In this document: positions 18,220 through 26,266 of the stretch, in pieces | Layout: each line of letters starts with the position of its first letter | Position numbering within the stretch: position 1 is the stretch's first letter | Source: an uncultured Oscillibacter sp. | GTDB lineage: Bacteria > Bacillota > Clostridia > Oscillospirales > Oscillospiraceae | Reading direction: 5' to 3' | NCBI GenBank assembly: GCA_910578935.1 | Contig: CAJTSM010000001.1 | Location: forward strand, 219,440-283,439 | Length of the DNA: 64,000 bases | Notes under the pieces: generated by a model | Database searches by the model: none | What the model was told of the DNA's origin: nothing | Seen by the model: the letters and a program-made list of their open reading frames with translations, nothing else | Position numbers and translations under genes: made by a program

Positions 18220-18675
18220 GTTTCAGAATCAGTTACTATCCGGCGCTCTTAACTCCGTTGATTCCGTCCGCTTTTTTCGCCGTGCGGACCACGTACTTGA
18301 AACAGCATTCGCATCACACAGATATTGATACGCAGTGAACAGCGGGAAGGGGGCCGCTAAAAGATCGCGGCTCTGCCCCAAGTAATTCCGGTAATATCAC
18401 CTACCGCACATGGATACGGCGCATACCCGGCTTCATTTCGGCTGTACATAAAGATACGGAGAAACCGATTTTTTGCGCTCCTCCGGGTCAAAGCGCCTCT
18501 CTCTTTCCAAAGGTCGGACTTGCTTTTTCAGCAAAGCGTCACAGCCGCTTTTGTTTCAGTTTATTTGCATTCCAACACTTTTTGTAACCAAGGTTTCTGT
18601 ATATTTCACACCGATCTGTGGTTGTTTACGTGGCCATAGGCCACTGTGGTACTGTCCGGGCCAACTCTTTCCTCC
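18220..18675. other. Non-coding stretch of decayed island
   Basis: No credible gene in either direction. The open frames here lack conserved motifs and ribosome binding sites. Confidence 0.5.
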
Positions 18676-19137
18676 CAATCCGATTACGCGTGTGTGTACT
18701 CCGGCTCTTCCTGCCGCCGCATATAGATTCCGGACAAAACTATATTTACTGCGGTCAACAAGCTCCACAAGCCCTAACCCTGTCAGTTTTTCGTGGCACG
18801 GTTTCTGATTTTCCGGAACGCTCTTCCCATGATAAGGCGCATTGATCTCCAAAAAGTCCCCAGTAGAAAGCGTCTCCATCCGGTCATTTCCGATCTGATG
18901 GATCCGCAACATCATCAATGTTCTCCCGTGAGATCCCATTGGGAAAGCCCCTCGGGCTCTCGCCCGCAAACCGGTCCTGACGCCTCCGAAAAGCGGTATT
19001 CAAATATAGTCTCCGCCTGGGGCAAATACTTGCCCAGTGATTTCCTCTTTCCGAACAGCGCCAGCGCCGCATAGGTGATCCCCATCATCTGTGATCGCTT
19101 CGCAGTCACAGAGCAGCTGTTCTGCGGGGAAGTTCAT
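18676..19137 (-). pseudogene. AlbA_2/Schlafen-type ATP-binding protein remnant
   Basis: Three frames must be joined. The first carries NFPAEQLLCDCEAITDDG, the next GITYAALALFGKRKSLGKYL and QAETIFEYRFSEASGP, the last GDFLEINAPYHGKSVPEN and LTGLGLVELVDRSKY plus AGVHTRVIGL. These match in order the middle and C-terminal winged-helix part of the divergent AAA_4/AlbA_2 ATP-binding proteins common in clostridial mobile islands. At least two frameshifts make it non-functional. Confidence 0.7.
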
Positions 19138-19655
19138 AAGCCTCTGATTCCCGCTCTCTGTCACCCAACTGCCGCAGAACGCCTCGTCCTTGCATTGATT
19201 TCGATACGCCAGCTTTTTCTTTTCCGCCTTGTACCTTTCATCTATACCGGCGTATTCCGGAACTTCAAGGGGAAGATGCGCAGTACGTGATCCTAACCGC
19301 ATCCGCTCCGCTTTCCCCGCCGGCGCTTCCAGGAACCAGTCATGGATGCTGTACCGATCCTCTTCGCACCAACCCCTGTTAATCCGCTGTCCACCATGCT
19401 TCCGGTCCTTAGGATGGAAGGGATCACGTCAAAGGCGTTCTTGTCCACTTAGATTCAGTGATAGGTTTCCCGGCCGAACAGCGTCCAGAGCCTGCGGGAG
19501 TCGCACTCTTTTTCGCGTTTCAATCTCTCGGGTATCTTCCCTCTTTGCTGGTACATCCTTTGAGTTTCGGCTCTTGAACTTATCAGGAATACTGTTGCAG
19601 AACCCGTCAGATCTAAATTGCGGAGCCGCCCGCCTCCTGGCAAGCCAAGTTACCT
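19138..19655. other. Unassigned decayed sequence
   Basis: Minus-strand frames continue upstream of the AlbA_2 remnant, but I cannot match them to a family. No start, ribosome binding site or intact gene is seen. Confidence 0.4.
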
Positions 19656-20173
19656 CTATGCGTTGTTCTCCTCAAAATTTTCGGCCTGTTCCATGACTTT
19701 GCGGAACACCTCCGGGCTGTATTGAGGCGGATATCCATTTTTGATCAGGCAGACTTTAATATCAAACTTGAGCTGGTCCCGGACAATTTGATTATTGAGC
19801 CAATCCGCAGACGAAGATTTTGTATCGATAAACTCTTTGATCTTTTGCGCTAAAGCTCTACATTTACTGTTAACAGAAATGCCATCAACCACTTTGTCTT
19901 CGCCATACTCAAAATTGTACTCATCCCGCAATGTCATCAAAATATCATAACATGCCTTTCTTCAAAAGTAAGTCCAACTTTGCGGAAGCTTTCGCGGTCA
20001 GTATTCATTTCCCTCAAAATCCGCAGGGCCTGTTCCATAGCGCTCTTTATGATTTCCTCAGACGTTTGCTCTTGGGCCACACCGGCTTCTTCTGCCGTCT
20101 GGTGTTTTCTTCGTTCATGATATTGTCTAATCGTTTCCTCAAGCATTTCCGCTTCTGCTCTTTTTTGGGCCAT
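19656..20173 (-). pseudogene. Type I restriction enzyme HsdR, C-terminal remnant
   Basis: The upstream frame has MLEETIRQYHERR and GLTFEER; the downstream frame has MTLRDEYNFEYG, LKFDIKVCLIKNGYPPQY and VMEQAENFEENNA. Together they match the conserved C-terminal helical domain of HsdR translocases (compare LLRKYGYPPDKQ and VLEQAE). Restoring one A in an A run near 19950 would fuse the two frames as EEKACYDILMTL, so a single-base deletion explains the break. The motor and nuclease domains are gone. Confidence 0.75.
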
Positions 20174-20264
20174 AAGAGGGTACCGTCCTTTGCAAACTTT
20201 TCCAAGTTATCATATCAATTATCGGTTAACTCTTCAACCATTTTTGTCAAATCTCCAAACTGTC

Positions 20265-21086
20265 TCAACAATTCCCCGTGTAAACAAACGCCAGATACGC
20301 CCTCGCTTCGTCCGCCAGGCGGCGCACCTGTTCCACCGTAGTAGGCGGCCGGTCCGTCATCCGATACCGGGGAAAGAACCGGGACAGATGCAGCGGGATC
20401 TCCCGGTCCACCGACGCCAGCCATTGGGCTAGTGCCTTGATTTCCTCCACGCCGTCGTTCTCGCCGGGAATCACGAGCGTAGTCACCTCCACATGACACC
20501 GCTCCGCCGCCAGGGAGATGGAGCGCTTCACCGTCTCCAAATTGCCCCCCAGCCTCTTGTACCACTCAGGCGCGAAGCCCTTCAAGTCGATGTTGACGGC
20601 ATCGATGAGCGGGAGCAGCTCCCGCCAAGGGGCCTCCTCGATGGTGCCGTTGGTGACCAGGACGTTGACCATGCCCCGCTCATGGACCAGGGCGGCGCAG
20701 TCCCGGACATATTCATAGCCGGCCAGCGGTTCGTTGTAAGTGTAGGCAACCCCGATATTACCATGGGGCCGCAGTTCCAAAGCCTTGTCCGCCAGCGCCT
20801 CCGGTGAGAGCTCCACCGTCTCGATTTCACCCTCCGCAGCCATGGAAATCTCGTGGTTCTGGCAGTAGGGACAGCGCAGATTGCACCCGAAAGAGCCCAC
20901 GGACAAAATCATACTGCCGGGATGGAAGCGCCTCAGGGGCTTCTTCTCGATGGGGTCCAGGGCCAGGCTGGTCAGCTTGCCGTAGTTCAAGGGGACAATT
21001 TCGCCGTCTCGGCAGACCCTCGCCCGGCAAAAGCCGGTTTGGCCCTCGAACAGGTCGCAGTGGTGAAAACAAAGTTCACAAATCAT
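20265..21086 (-). CDS. amrS: AmmeMemoRadiSam system radical SAM enzyme
   Basis: 273 residues. The radical SAM cluster motif is C68-x3-C72-x2-C75 in FGCNLRCPYCQNH, with additional N-terminal cysteines (CELCFHHC, FCRARVC) typical of AmrS. GSFGC, TYNEPL and VNIDLKGF are further family blocks. AmrS is the radical partner of MEMO and AMMECR1-type proteins; the overall reaction of this three-part system is unresolved. Its start overlaps the stop of the fused partner gene by four bases (ATGA), so the two are translated together. It sits inside an otherwise decayed stretch but is itself intact. Confidence 0.9.
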   Translation of the reverse strand: MICELCFHHCDLFEGQTGFCRARVCRDGEIVPLNYGKLTSLALDPIEKKPLRRFHPGSMILSVGSFGCNLRCPYCQNHEISMAAEGEIETVELSPEALADKALELRPHGNIGVAYTYNEPLAGYEYVRDCAALVHERGMVNVLVTNGTIEEAPWRELLPLIDAVNIDLKGFAPEWYKRLGGNLETVKRSISLAAERCHVEVTTLVIPGENDGVEEIKALAQWLASVDREIPLHLSRFFPRYRMTDRPPTTVEQVRRLADEARAYLAFVYTGNC

Positions 21087-22471
21087 GTATGCCGCACCAC
21101 CTCAAACCGCTCCAGGGTATATTTCTCCCTTGAACTGATACCGCCCTTCTGCCGGGCGATATCAATCTGCTGCTCCACCGTGTCCACACCCTCCAGGTCG
21201 GGCAGTAAAAGGCCCCGGCGGCCCCCGCAGGAGACAATCACACCGTACTTTTTCACATCCAGCTCCGCTGGGGAGAAGATAGGCTCCGGCAGACCCAACA
21301 CGTCCACGCTGTACTCCAGGCTATCCAGCTCCGACGCCGTTACAGGCGGGAAACGCGGGTCACGAGAGCAGGCGGAGACGGCGTTCTGGACAATCTCCCA
21401 AGCCACCCTCTCCGTGGTGGGCCCGGTGGTGCCGATACAGCCCCGGAGCTGGCTGTGGGCATGGAGGGAGACGAAAACTCCGGCGGCCCGATCCGTCATC
21501 TCGACGGGCAGACCGTCCGGCAGACGTTCCAGCCGCTTTCCTGTTCTCACAAAGGTTTCCAGGGACAGCCGGGCCAACTTGACCCAAGGGTCCTCGGAGG
21601 CCTTTTTCTCCGCCAGCCGGACCCGTTCCGCCGCCTCACACTGTTCCCCGAACCGGCGGTTTTCGTCCGGGCCGGTGACGGCAAAAACCGCCACCCCATA
21701 GCCCACGCCGGTGACGCCCTCGTAGCTGAGGAGCTCCGCCTCCACCGCCAGACCGTCCAGCGCCCCGGCCATGATCTGGAAGGAGCGCAGGCCGCACTCC
21801 GCCGCCCGGTCACAGAGCCCTGAGTCTATGGTGAGGAATTGGAGAAAGTCCCCGGCGGCCATGGCCTCGGTGATCTGGCGGTCGAACTCCGGCCCCTCCG
21901 GGGCGAAGCCGTAGGGCCCGTCGTCCTTCAGCTTGTGGGACAGGTCCCCGCTGGCAATGAACACCGCCCTGCGCCCCAGGGCTTCCACCGCCTGGGCGAT
22001 GCACTGCCCCAGCCGGTAGTGGTCCAGGGGAGAGAACCCGGACAGACCGGCGCGGAGGATGGGACAGTCCACCCCGGCCTCCCGGAAGAAGTACAGGGGC
22101 ACAAACGTACCATGATCCAGAGCCGGGTCCCGTTCCCCCAGCATTCCAGCTCGGAGATCGGCGGACCCGGCCCGGCGGATGACCTCCTCCCGCAACAGGG
22201 TGTCGTATTCTGCGGACAGCCTCGTCTGGGCCGCGCCAAAGGCGGACATATCTCCGAAGGCGCCCTGTCCCGGGGAAATATGGAAGTAGTCGGCGTACAT
22301 GATCTGATGGGGTGAGGTGATGATCAGCACCTCCGGCTTCCAGGCCGCTGCCTGCTTCGCAGCGGTCCGGTATGCGTTAATGGTGGCCTGGACCTCTCGT
22401 TCCCGCCCGCATCCCACGGTAGAGACGATCAGCGGCGGATGAGGGACGATCACTGCTCCGAGAATAGACAT
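21083..22471 (-). CDS. Fused MEMO1 (AmrB) and AMMECR1 (AmrA) protein
   Basis: 462 residues with two domains. Residues 1-270 are a MEMO-like (class III extradiol dioxygenase fold) domain with PHPPLIV, TSPHQ, LDHGTFVPL and ASGDLSHKLKDDGPYG. Residues 285-462 are AMMECR1, with LRGCIGTTGPT (the LRGCIG motif), DPRFPPVT and GGRRGLLLPDLEGV. The fusion of AmrB and AmrA in one chain is known in clostridia. The gene is followed by amrS with a four-base overlap, giving the complete AmmeMemoRadiSam set in two genes. Function of the system is not established. Confidence 0.92.
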   Translation of the reverse strand: MSILGAVIVPHPPLIVSTVGCGREREVQATINAYRTAAKQAAAWKPEVLIITSPHQIMYADYFHISPGQGAFGDMSAFGAAQTRLSAEYDTLLREEVIRRAGSADLRAGMLGERDPALDHGTFVPLYFFREAGVDCPILRAGLSGFSPLDHYRLGQCIAQAVEALGRRAVFIASGDLSHKLKDDGPYGFAPEGPEFDRQITEAMAAGDFLQFLTIDSGLCDRAAECGLRSFQIMAGALDGLAVEAELLSYEGVTGVGYGVAVFAVTGPDENRRFGEQCEAAERVRLAEKKASEDPWVKLARLSLETFVRTGKRLERLPDGLPVEMTDRAAGVFVSLHAHSQLRGCIGTTGPTTERVAWEIVQNAVSACSRDPRFPPVTASELDSLEYSVDVLGLPEPIFSPAELDVKKYGVIVSCGGRRGLLLPDLEGVDTVEQQIDIARQKGGISSREKYTLERFEVVRHT

Positions 22472-22528
22472 ATCAAATTCTCCTTGTCTAAATAGTTTGC
22501 ACCAGCGTATAAAAGATCGGGACCGCGC

Positions 22529-23271
22529 TTACTGGCGGTTCAGTTTCTCCCGCAGCTCCTGGAAAACTTGCGCTTTCAAATTTTCGTTCAAAGCCTTTTT
22601 CACTTTTTCCATCGCGGCGTCTCTCTCCGCCACCTGCGCAGACCAGGCCTTAACCGGCCGCACTCATATTTCCCTTCATGCAGCGGGCGTAGTATTTTTT
22701 ATATGCCTGCTTATACATTTTCCAAGTGTTTTTATCTTGGATCTTCTTCTCAAAGGCTGTCCGTGCTCCCGCCTCCCGGCAGGCCCTGCTCTCCTCTCCA
22801 AGTGCGATCCGCTCACAGTACATCGTCCGGTTTCCCTGCTCGTGGAGGAATCAGCGTCCGCACAGACGGCGCTGGCGCGGCGCGTTGCCGCGCTCGATGT
22901 CCTTTCCTAATTCCGCATAGAGAACATCGCGCAGAGAGGAAAACACATACCCTTCCGCCATAACTCCAGTGCCGTCCTGGATCGGGTGAAAAGCAAAGCA
23001 CATGGGACAAGCCACCGCCTGTTTTTCCGGCCGGAGAAACGGCATCGCATCCATCCTCTCACGTAGGGCTTGAGGTGTCTGCCAAAGGTCTGAAGCAGAC
23101 GCTCCAAATCTCGAAGCAGTCAGATGCTCTCATTGGCGGTTTTCGAGATATCCCCATCTATAAAAACGCGGTAACAGCGGCGCCATACTTGAATAGTCCC
23201 TGATTTTTGTTCCAATACCCAACGCCGCAGAAATCCACAGTCATCGGAAAAGTCAGTTTCGGAAAGTTCAT
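22529..23271 (-). pseudogene. DUF6076-type protein, degenerate
   Basis: Begins MNFPKLTFPMTVDFCG and runs through several frames: VFIDGDISKTANES, DLERLLQTFGRHLKPY, SSLRDVLYAELGKDIERG, RRLCGR-stop-FLHEQG, MYCERIALGEESRACREAG, KMYKQAYKKYYARCMKG and KAWSAQVAERDAA. The zinc-like cysteines and the order of blocks match DUF6076 proteins of clostridial mobile islands. It has at least two internal stops and two frameshifts. Confidence 0.7.
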
Positions 23272-23442
23272 AGTATGGCCTCCTCGGAAATAGATGATAT
23301 CTTAAACTTTAATCAGGCATTCTTTGATGCGTTCTGCTACAAGAGTAAGAAAACAGAGTATCTCAAAAATCTATACTTAGGGCTTAATTACAGGGGTGAG
23401 TTTTATCAATATCAGATTAACGATATTTTTGAATGTAGAAAT

Positions 23443-23607
23443 TAGGCTCTGTTTGAAAATTGCCGGAATGCCCAACGGCGAGGAATTTTTACGCTGGGCG
23501 AGGCGATTTTCCGCAGGAATCCTGACGGATTTCAAGGGAAATCAACGAAGCATCCGCGGAAAAAGATCCGCCGTTTGGGCGTTTTGGCATTTTTCAAACA
23601 GGGCCTA
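23443..23607. mobile_element. MITE-like element, copy A (165 bp)
   Basis: The ends are 22-base imperfect inverted repeats, outer part TAGGCYCTGTTTGAAAA, two mismatches. The interior is non-coding and homologous to the copy at 39100-39265. Ends TAGG...CCTA suggest insertion at TA. It carries no transposase, so it would be mobilised in trans. Confidence 0.75.
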
Positions 23608-23640
23608 GATAGGATATTATTTGGCTTTAAAAGAATTTGT

Positions 23641-23811
23641 CCTTATTCTGCCATAAGGGCATACCCCTTCGCAACAATGGAACTGCAAAACGGTGTAGAC
23701 GTGAAAACGTTGTCCACCATGCCGGGACACTATGACGCCGGGTTTGCCCTCCGCACCTACACCCATGCCACCCGCCAAAAGCGGGATGAGGCCGCCTACA
23801 TGACAAGTGAT
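23641..23811 (+). pseudogene. Tyrosine integrase C-terminal remnant
   Basis: The frame reads YPFATMELQNGVDVKTLS, MPGHYDAGFALRTYTHAT and RDEAAYM. It matches the end of Tn916/XerC-type integrases (HTFATLLLENGVDIKTVS, LGHYS, TYTHVT); the catalytic Tyr in RTYTHAT is present. The His of HTFAT is changed to Tyr and everything upstream is lost. It lies 250 bases from tRNA-Thr, the expected place for an integrase next to its attachment site. Confidence 0.75.
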
Positions 23812-23833
23812 GCAAAACTGCACGAAACACAGC

Positions 23834-23864
23834 AAGAGCGCCGGATTTTGCATCCGGCGCTCTT
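23834..23864 (+). terminator. Terminator after integrase remnant
   Basis: A 13-bp perfect stem (AAGAGCGCCGGAT and its complement) with loop TTTGC lies just downstream of the integrase fragment. Confidence 0.65.
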
Positions 23865-24017
23865 ACGTCGTTTCCAGACCTTTCCCAGTGTGGGGCAGGT
23901 TGTGGGTCTTGACCGTTCCTCGCAAAAGAAAGCCTCCGCAGAGTCTGCATCTGGAAAGAATTATTGCGAGTCGAAAAGAGGGCGAAATGCGGGCCGAAGA
24001 TTTATCCAAGAAATTGA

Positions 24018-24053
24018 GAAAGCGGCGAAAATCAAATGATTTTCGCCGCTTTC
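24018..24053 (-). terminator. Terminator of tRNA-Thr
   Basis: A 15-bp perfect stem with loop CAAATG on the minus strand begins right after the encoded CCA of the tRNA. Confidence 0.85.
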
Positions 24054-24129
24054 TGGAGCTACTGATGTGACTCGAACACACGACCTGCTGATTACGAATC
24101 AGCTGCTCTACCGACTGAGCTACAGTAGC
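24054..24129 (-). tRNA. tRNA-Thr (anticodon CGU)
   Basis: Minus strand. Acceptor GCTACTG/CAGTAGC pairs over 7 bp, D-stem GCTC/GAGC, anticodon stem GCTGA/TCAGC with loop TTCGTAA (anticodon CGT), T-stem GTGTG/CACAT with loop TTCGAGT, discriminator T, and an encoded CCA at 24054-24056. The cloverleaf is complete. Confidence 0.95.
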
Positions 24130-24155
24130 GTATTTCGTTTTTTGCAGCGCGGTTT

Positions 24156-24188
24156 GGCAATTATGAATCAGCTGCGCTACACGAGCAT
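24156..24188 (-). pseudogene. tRNA 5'-half fragment
   Basis: The minus strand reads ATGCTCGTGTAGCGCAGCTG and then ATTCATAATTGCC, resembling the D-arm and anticodon arm of the adjacent tRNA-Thr but without a 3' half. It lies directly upstream of the intact tRNA and may be a scar of integration or duplication. Confidence 0.4.
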
Positions 24189-24467
24189 CTTATGAAAACC
24201 GGCTATTTTCGCATTCTATTTTTTGCTATACCTTCAACAGCTGGCAGTCCAAGTAAACGCATTTCTATGAAAAACGACCTTCCTTAAAACCGTGGGCTAT
24301 TATACCACAGATTACAAATCCCGTCAACCACGTTTTTTAGATTTTTATGCCGCGCCGCCTTTTGCCGAAGCCTTACCGCTTTTCATGTTCTCCATTTTGG
24401 ATTTCTCTGCCCAGGCCTTGTTTGAAGAAAGACCCAACTGTATAGCCTTCCGGATCTCCTTAAAAAC
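24189..24467. other. Intergenic region, nothing recognised
   Basis: No gene, repeat or RNA structure seen between the tRNA fragments and the guaB terminator. Confidence 0.5.
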
Positions 24468-24502
24468 GGCAGGCCCCGCTTTTTCGCAAAGCGGAGCCTG
24501 CC
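24468..24502 (-). terminator. Terminator of guaB / purine cluster
   Basis: On the minus strand a 15-bp stem with one mismatch and a short loop is followed by GTTTTTAAG. It ends the long purine transcription unit. Confidence 0.85.
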
Positions 24503-24520
24503 CCTCTATTCTTCAGGATT

Positions 24521-26032
24521 TCAATTTCTCCCCGCCGCGCCGGCGGAATCCTTCAGCAGCACATCGTGTGCGCCGCCCTCCACGATGGAGACAGAGCTGA
24601 CCAGGGTCAGCTTGGCCTTGTTCCGGAGCTCAGGGATCGTCAGCGCGCCGCAGTTGCACATGGTAGAGCGAATTTTTGCCAGAGTGGTGGCCATGCCGTC
24701 GGATAGGGCTCCGGCGTAGGGGACATAGGAGTCTACACCCTCCTCAAAGCTCAGCTTCGCCGCGCCGCCCAGGTCGTAACGCTGCCAGTTCCGGGCCCGG
24801 GCACTGCCCTCGCCCCAGTACTCCTTCATATAGCTGCCGCCAATGAGGATCTTGCTGGTAGGACTTTCGTCAAACCGGGAGAAGTACCGGCCCAACATGC
24901 AGAAGTCCGCCCCCATAGCCAGGGCCAAGGTAATGTGGTAATCCTGGACAATGCCGCCGTCGGCACAGATGGGAACATAAACGCCGGTTTCCTCAAAGTA
25001 GCGGTCCCGCTCCGCCGCCACGTCGATGACCGCCGTGGCCTGACCCCGGCCAATACCCTTGGTTTCCCGGGTGATACAGATGGAGCCGCCGCCGATGCCG
25101 ATCTTTACAAAATCCGCCCCGGCGTCCGCCAGGAAGCGGAAACCCTCGCCGTCCACCACATTGCCCGCACCCACCTTCACCGTGTCGCCGTAGCGGTCCC
25201 GAATCCATTTCAAGGTTCGGGCCTGCCACTCGGAGTAACCCTCGGAGGAGTCGATAACCAGCACATCTACCCCGGCATCCACCAGGGCGGGGACCCGGTC
25301 GGCGTAGTCCCGGGTATTGATGCCCGCGCCGACAACGTAGCGCTTTTGGCTGTCCAGCAGCTCCAGGGGGTTTCCCTTGTGGGAGTCGTAGTCCTTGCGG
25401 AAGACGAAACTGACGAGACGCCCGTCCTTCGAGACAATGGGCAGGGCGTTGAGCTTCCGGTCCCAGATGATGTCGTTGGCCTCTTTGAGGCTGGTGCCCT
25501 CCGGCGCGTAGATCAGCTTGTCAAATGGGGTCATGAAGTCTGTGACGGGGGTGGCGGGGTCTAGGCGGCTGACCCGATAGTCCCGGCTGGTAACCAGCCC
25601 TAACAGCCTGCCGGTTCCGGTGCCGTCGTCGGTGACAGCCATGGTGGAATGGCCGCTGTGCTCTTTCAGCGCCAGCACATCCGCCAGGGTGTCCCCCACC
25701 CGGAGGTTGGAATCGCTGGTAACAAAGCCCGCCTTGTAATTCTTCACCCGGCGGACCATCTCCGCCTGCTGCTCTACGGGCTGAGAAACATAGATAAAAG
25801 CGATACCGCCTTCCTTGGCAAGGCCGATGCCCATCTGCTCACCGGAGACAGCCTGCATCACAGCGGACACCATGGGCACGTTCATGGTCAAGGAACACTC
25901 CTCACCCTTTTTAAACTTCACCACCGGGGTCTTTAAAGTGACATTGGCGGGGATGCACTCGGCGGAGGAGTAACCGGGAACCAGAAGATATTCGCTGAAG
26001 GTGTGGGAGGGCTCAGAGAAAAAGTAGGCCAT
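24521..26032 (-). CDS. guaB: Inosine-5'-monophosphate dehydrogenase
   Basis: 503 residues. IMPDH oxidises IMP to XMP with NAD+, the first step to GMP. The catalytic loop GIGGGSICITRETKGIGRGQ holds the nucleophile Cys; ADGGIVQDYH and the flap region EGVDSYVPYAG follow. Two CBS repeats interrupt the barrel at about residues 100-215 (TSDSNLRVGDTLADV, MTPFDKLIYAPEGTSLKEA). The ATG at 26032 is preferred to the GTG nine bases earlier because TGAGG is spaced correctly for it. It lies downstream of purL, separated by a small inserted element. C-terminal ~30 residues extend beyond the usual end. Confidence 0.95.
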   Translation of the reverse strand: MAYFFSEPSHTFSEYLLVPGYSSAECIPANVTLKTPVVKFKKGEECSLTMNVPMVSAVMQAVSGEQMGIGLAKEGGIAFIYVSQPVEQQAEMVRRVKNYKAGFVTSDSNLRVGDTLADVLALKEHSGHSTMAVTDDGTGTGRLLGLVTSRDYRVSRLDPATPVTDFMTPFDKLIYAPEGTSLKEANDIIWDRKLNALPIVSKDGRLVSFVFRKDYDSHKGNPLELLDSQKRYVVGAGINTRDYADRVPALVDAGVDVLVIDSSEGYSEWQARTLKWIRDRYGDTVKVGAGNVVDGEGFRFLADAGADFVKIGIGGGSICITRETKGIGRGQATAVIDVAAERDRYFEETGVYVPICADGGIVQDYHITLALAMGADFCMLGRYFSRFDESPTSKILIGGSYMKEYWGEGSARARNWQRYDLGGAAKLSFEEGVDSYVPYAGALSDGMATTLAKIRSTMCNCGALTIPELRNKAKLTLVSSVSIVEGGAHDVLLKDSAGAAGRN

Positions 26033-26100
26033 GGCAGACACCTCATTTCTATAAATTCTACGCAGTATACACTACTTTTAGGGGCCTTGTCAAGTCCCTG

Positions 26101-26266
26101 CTTCAGAGGGGGAGTGTCCAGTTGCACATTTTATAGCAGGGCCATCGTGTAGGGGCCGCCGCCCCCGGCGGCCTGCCGGTACAAGGATTGGGCCCCGCAT
26201 CGGCCCGCCCAAGGGGGGCGGCCCCTACAGGATCAAATCTCCCCATTGGACACTCCCCTTCAGAGG
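26101..26266. mobile_element. 148-bp inverted-repeat element with 9-bp target duplication
   Basis: The element spans 26110-26257: perfect 11-bp terminal inverted repeats GGGAGTGTCCA/TGGACACTCCC, flanked by direct repeats CTTCAGAGG (26101-26109 and 26258-26266). Inside sits an 80-bp unit with its own ends GTAGGGGCCGCC (26149) and GGCGGCCCCTAC (26217-26228), similar to the element at 35279. The right target copy overlaps the purL stop codon, so insertion kept the gene intact. Confidence 0.8.

Noticed and set aside
18473..18808. 111-codon plus-strand frame
   Set aside because: Antisense to the AlbA_2 remnant region; no motif or binding site.
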